Assembly (NCBI RefSeq): GCF_011075055.1
Contig: NC_058144.1
Span: 10,940,138 to 11,004,137, forward strand
Direction: 5' to 3'
Length of the DNA: 64,000 bases
Origin: Mangifera indica
Taxonomy: Eukaryota; Streptophyta; Magnoliopsida; Sapindales; Anacardiaceae
Shown here: piece by piece, positions 60,691-64,000 of the stretch
Layout of the letters: every line of letters begins with the position of its first letter
How positions within the stretch are numbered: the first letter of the stretch is position 1
Made by a program: the position numbers and the translations under genes
Notes under the pieces: model-generated
Seen by the model: only the letters and a program-made list of their open reading frames with translations
The model's database searches: none
Told to the model about the DNA's origin: nothing

Positions 60691-63226
60691 AACAATAATT
60701 CTTAGTTTTTATATTTATTAACTAGATGTGGATACAAATTTTATAAATTTTTTAGGAGCAAATTGTTAATTAGCTTATGTGAAGATGGTAAGTATTTTTG
60801 TCTTTTCTTCATCTACGTAAAATAAATTAACAGTTTTTATTAACAAATTTAATGGGATAAATGGACGAATAGACTTTCAAAACTTAAACGGTAAAAAACG
60901 CATTTCATCAAAGTTTGGGTGGGAAATAGTAACTCAACCTTTATCTCATTATCGTATATTTCTTTCCTTGCATTGAAAGGGAAGATGTTTTCACTTTGTT
61001 CTCTTTTACCCTATTACTGTTAGGGTATGCATAAAATTGTTTAAATGGTAAATCAAAACAAATTGTTCAAAATTCGTATTTTAGATTGAATTTTAAAATA
61101 ATTTTGGTTTGGGTTAAAAAAATTATGAAAAAGTTTTCAATTTGATTTACGATTTAAAGGATTTCTAATTTTAACAAATCTATAAACCATTTTTATAATA
61201 TATACACATATATTTTTTATACAATCAATGCATATTTGTATGCTATATTAGAATACTTGATAACTATGATTTTATTCGACTTGTCTTTTGTTTCGAAATT
61301 GAACCCTATATATGTGAGAAACACTCCAATTTTTTAAGAAAGTTTAATCGAAGACTTACAATATTTGTTACTACTCCCATTTTTTTAAAAAGTTTAATCC
61401 AAGACATACAACATTTGTTGATAAGACTTAGCTCACTTATTATCATTATTTGTGATTATTTTTATATTTAAAGCTATTAATATTTCCTTAAAGCAAGAAT
61501 GAGAATGTAATTATTGTTTAAAAAAATAAGTATATTATACAAGATTCACACATGATATGAAGCACTTTAATATGATAAAACAAATCATTATAATTTCTAA
61601 AAAAAATACATTGTTGGGAAACCGTGGTCGTCCGTTATAGAAAGAGTAGATTTGCTGGAGTATCTCCAATAATTTGATATATAGAACAACATCTAATTCA
61701 AAACAAAATGCAAAATTTGCTTATATTGATTAGGAATGACAACGATGAGGGGTGGGAGGAAATTTCAATTCCCATCCTTGTCTCTAAGAGGATATCGATT
61801 TCTATTTTCGGTGCATCTCTGTTATGGGAATAATAAAGATTTTTCGTTCCCTCATGCAAAGAAAAATCCCCTCACTGTCTCTGCTCCTGTGAGATAAACT
61901 ATCATTTTTATATCCTCTAAACACAATATAAATATATTAAAAAACTAAATTAATTAAAATTAAAATCAACCCATTATTTCAAATATCATAAATTAATCAA
62001 TTTAATATGCACAACAAAAATATAAATAAATTTAAAAAATATATAAATATCTTAAAACTATAAAGATATATTAGTATTTTAAATAAAAATATTAATATTA
62101 AGGGGCATAAATGGGGATAAAGATGAGAACAAGGACAGGGACAAGGACTAGACTAGGGTGGGGTGAGATGAAAACACATGTATCGTAGGTGCATTAAAAG
62201 TAGGGAGAGTATGTAGAAGAAACAGACAAATAAAATGCGGATTTTAATCAGAGTTAGATTCAAATTGAGTCAAATTCAGTTTGATTTTATGTAATAGAAT
62301 TCAAGTTTGAGTTTGAGTTCATCGATCTCATAAAAGTTAAGTTCAAATTCGAGTTTTTAAATAGTTCGTTATTAAAACGACGTTATTTTAATACATATTA
62401 ATCAAAACGATATCATTTTGTATCAAAATTTCTAATTTACAAATTTTGAAGAGTAACTCAAGCTCAAGAGTGTTAGTTCGAGCTCAAACAAGTGTATATA
62501 GAATTGATTTATTTTAAATTCAATTTGAATTTAATCAAACTTTTGATAATAAAAATATAAAAAGGGAACGCGGTCTTAGATTTTTGACAAATGGAAAGCC
62601 ACGAGAAATAGGGAACTGTACTCAATTAACTAGTTCGATCTACGACTTCAGTGCTACTCATCATGTGGTCACCTCAACTCCCACCTAGAATATCACCTCT
62701 CCCTCGTCTCTATAAATAATTTTCTATTATTTAATTAAAATAAAGTCATTGCCTATTTGGCCACTTGCAATTTATTTGCACTCACTCTCAGGTTACCGTC
62801 CGCTGCCCCTTCCGCCACACCATCCATTCCATCCTCTTTGTTGAACTAAAAATAAATTAATTTTACAAGTGATTAAAGATACAAAGACATGGGATGGGAC
62901 TCTTTATCTAGAGGTAACAATGATTTTATAATTTGACCTTTACACATAATTAATCTATAATTTATAATATAAGATTCGTTTCCTTTAAGAAATAAATCAA
63001 TGTGATTACTGTACTAATGATTTCATATAACTAACTAGACTTTGAGTTTACGCAGAAGAAAAATTTATGGAGGTCATTGATTTATGGGTCTAATTTTACA
63101 CCTATAAAGCCTTAAGGAGGTGGGGATGGTGGTTGGTGTTGGTGATTCACAATTTAATAGGATATATAGGAATAAAAAGGATCTTCCTTTGTTTTATATA
63201 TTATATAAAACAACCATATTTATTTT
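60691..63226. other. Gene-free AT-rich DNA
   Basis: A right-end fragment of the foldback MITE family is visible at about 60840-60940 (GTTTGGGTGGGAAATAGT). No gene recognised in the rest. Confidence 0.35.
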
Positions 63227-63235
63227 TATTATTAC

Positions 63236-63628
63236 GGCCAAAGGACTATTTTTTTATCTAAGTTTTAATACAAAAACAGATACATATTTATGATCATCCC
63301 TTTGTCAGTGTTTCTTTATTGACGGAGATGAAAAAATTTTGTCAGAAATGACTCCGACTCATCCATCATGTTTTTAGAGGTCATTGTCATTGGGATAGTT
63401 ATCAGTGAAAGGAGAAAGAAAATCTAGAGATTTAAAAATAAAATAATTACTTTTCAAATTTTGAAAATATTGGATAAGAGAAATTATGAGATTTTTAAAT
63501 CTAGAGAATAAAATTTTAATTTTTTTAGTAAATAATAATTTTATCTCTAATCCTAACTAAAATTTTAATAAATTTTTTTTATTAATAAATATTTAAGTTT
63601 TTAAAATACCAAACATAGTCTTTTAACC
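63236..63628. mobile_element. Mutator-like foldback MITE, element 6 (short)
   Basis: 393 bp. The left end is GGCCAAAGGACTATTTTTTT and the right end, inverted, GGTTAAAAGACTATGTTTGG. Flanks TATTATTAC (63227-63235) and TATTATTAT (63629-63637) differ at one of nine bases, a clear target duplication. It is the shortest member with both ends. Confidence 0.7.
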
Positions 63629-63630
63629 TA

Positions 63631-63722
63631 TTATTATTTTGCATTAAATTTGTACATCGACTTATTAATATCTACTTATTAATATTAATAAGTAGATGTA
63701 CAAATTTAATGCAAAATAATAA
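63631..63722. repeat. Near-perfect hairpin (arms ~38 bp)
   Basis: TTATTATTTTGCATTAAATT (63631) and the following GTACATC are mirrored in the right arm, GATGTACAAATTTAATGCAA up to 63722, with TACTTATTAATATTAATAAG in the middle. It overlaps the right target duplication of element 6 and precedes an AT microsatellite at 63727-63745. Confidence 0.8.
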
Positions 63723-63745
63723 TTTTATATATATATATATATATT

Positions 63746-64000
63746 TTAATAAGGTCGATCAACCATCATGATTTGGGAGATTATTGAGACCCCCATCGGG
63801 TTTGATTTAATATCCTATAATGATATTAAGTTTGACCGTAATGTTTAAATTTAATTAAATTATTATATAGTTTTGTATAAACATCTTCATTAACACTCAT
63901 TGATACAACCACGAGAGTATGCTATGCTGATGATTTACTACATCCACTCTATTCATCATTTATTATCACTAAGAACAGCGGTTAGTTTTATTTTTCCAAA
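63746..64000. other. Gene-free DNA
   Basis: Nothing recognised. Confidence 0.35.

Noticed and set aside
1..64000. CRISPR arrays, rRNA, tRNA, bacterial operons
   Set aside because: I saw no regularly spaced repeats, tRNA- or rRNA-like sequence. The window is plant nuclear DNA.

Overview
The window looks like nuclear DNA of a eudicot plant. It is AT-rich, the genes have GT-AG introns and plant-type organelle or secretory leaders, and the spacers are filled with Ty3/gypsy relics, CACTA-like and Mutator-like non-autonomous elements. An intact CYCLOPS/IPD3 gene suggests a host of arbuscular mycorrhizal fungi, so not a Brassicaceae. I do not name a species.

Left part (1-28 kb): a local cluster of four alternative oxidase (AOX1-type) genes, A (partial, +), B (+), C (-) and D (+). 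All share the same exon plan (exon 2 of 129 nt and exon 3 of 489 nt wherever visible). The copies also share 5' and 3' flanks, so they arose by duplication of one unit. The A-B spacer is almost pure unit flank. The B-C and C-D spacers are swollen by LTR-retrotransposon pieces, a repeated ~500-bp block, CACTA-like ends and a 1.1-kb foldback. The genes are decaying in different ways. B and C carry Glu to Lys at a di-iron ligand and a frame-shifted tail. D has lost the regulatory CysI, has a His to Leu change and stops early in exon 4. Only A, whose exons 1-2 lie outside the window, shows no lesion in what can be seen. C and D also carry a tandem duplication of a ~46-residue N-terminal segment.

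Middle (28-36.7 kb): gene-free. It holds a 2.45-kb CACTA-like element with a 3-bp target duplication, a repeat rich in GGTTCGGTT-type sequence, and two ~1-kb foldback elements. The better-preserved foldback has a 10-bp target duplication.

Right part (36.7-64 kb): single-copy genes. These are a five-exon membrane protein of unknown function (+), CYCLOPS (-, 11 exons, convergent with the former), an intronless P-class PPR gene (-), a plastid ClpP3-type protease subunit (-, two exons) and a two-exon defensin-like secreted peptide (+). A decayed ClpP-like fragment lies between CYCLOPS and the PPR gene. The last 9 kb has no gene I can support and is mostly foldback elements, LTR-like sequence and AT-rich DNA.

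The right-hand genes show no common pathway: CYCLOPS acts in symbiosis signalling in the nucleus, ClpP3 in plastid proteolysis, the PPR in organelle RNA metabolism, and the AOX genes in the cyanide-insensitive mitochondrial oxidase pathway.
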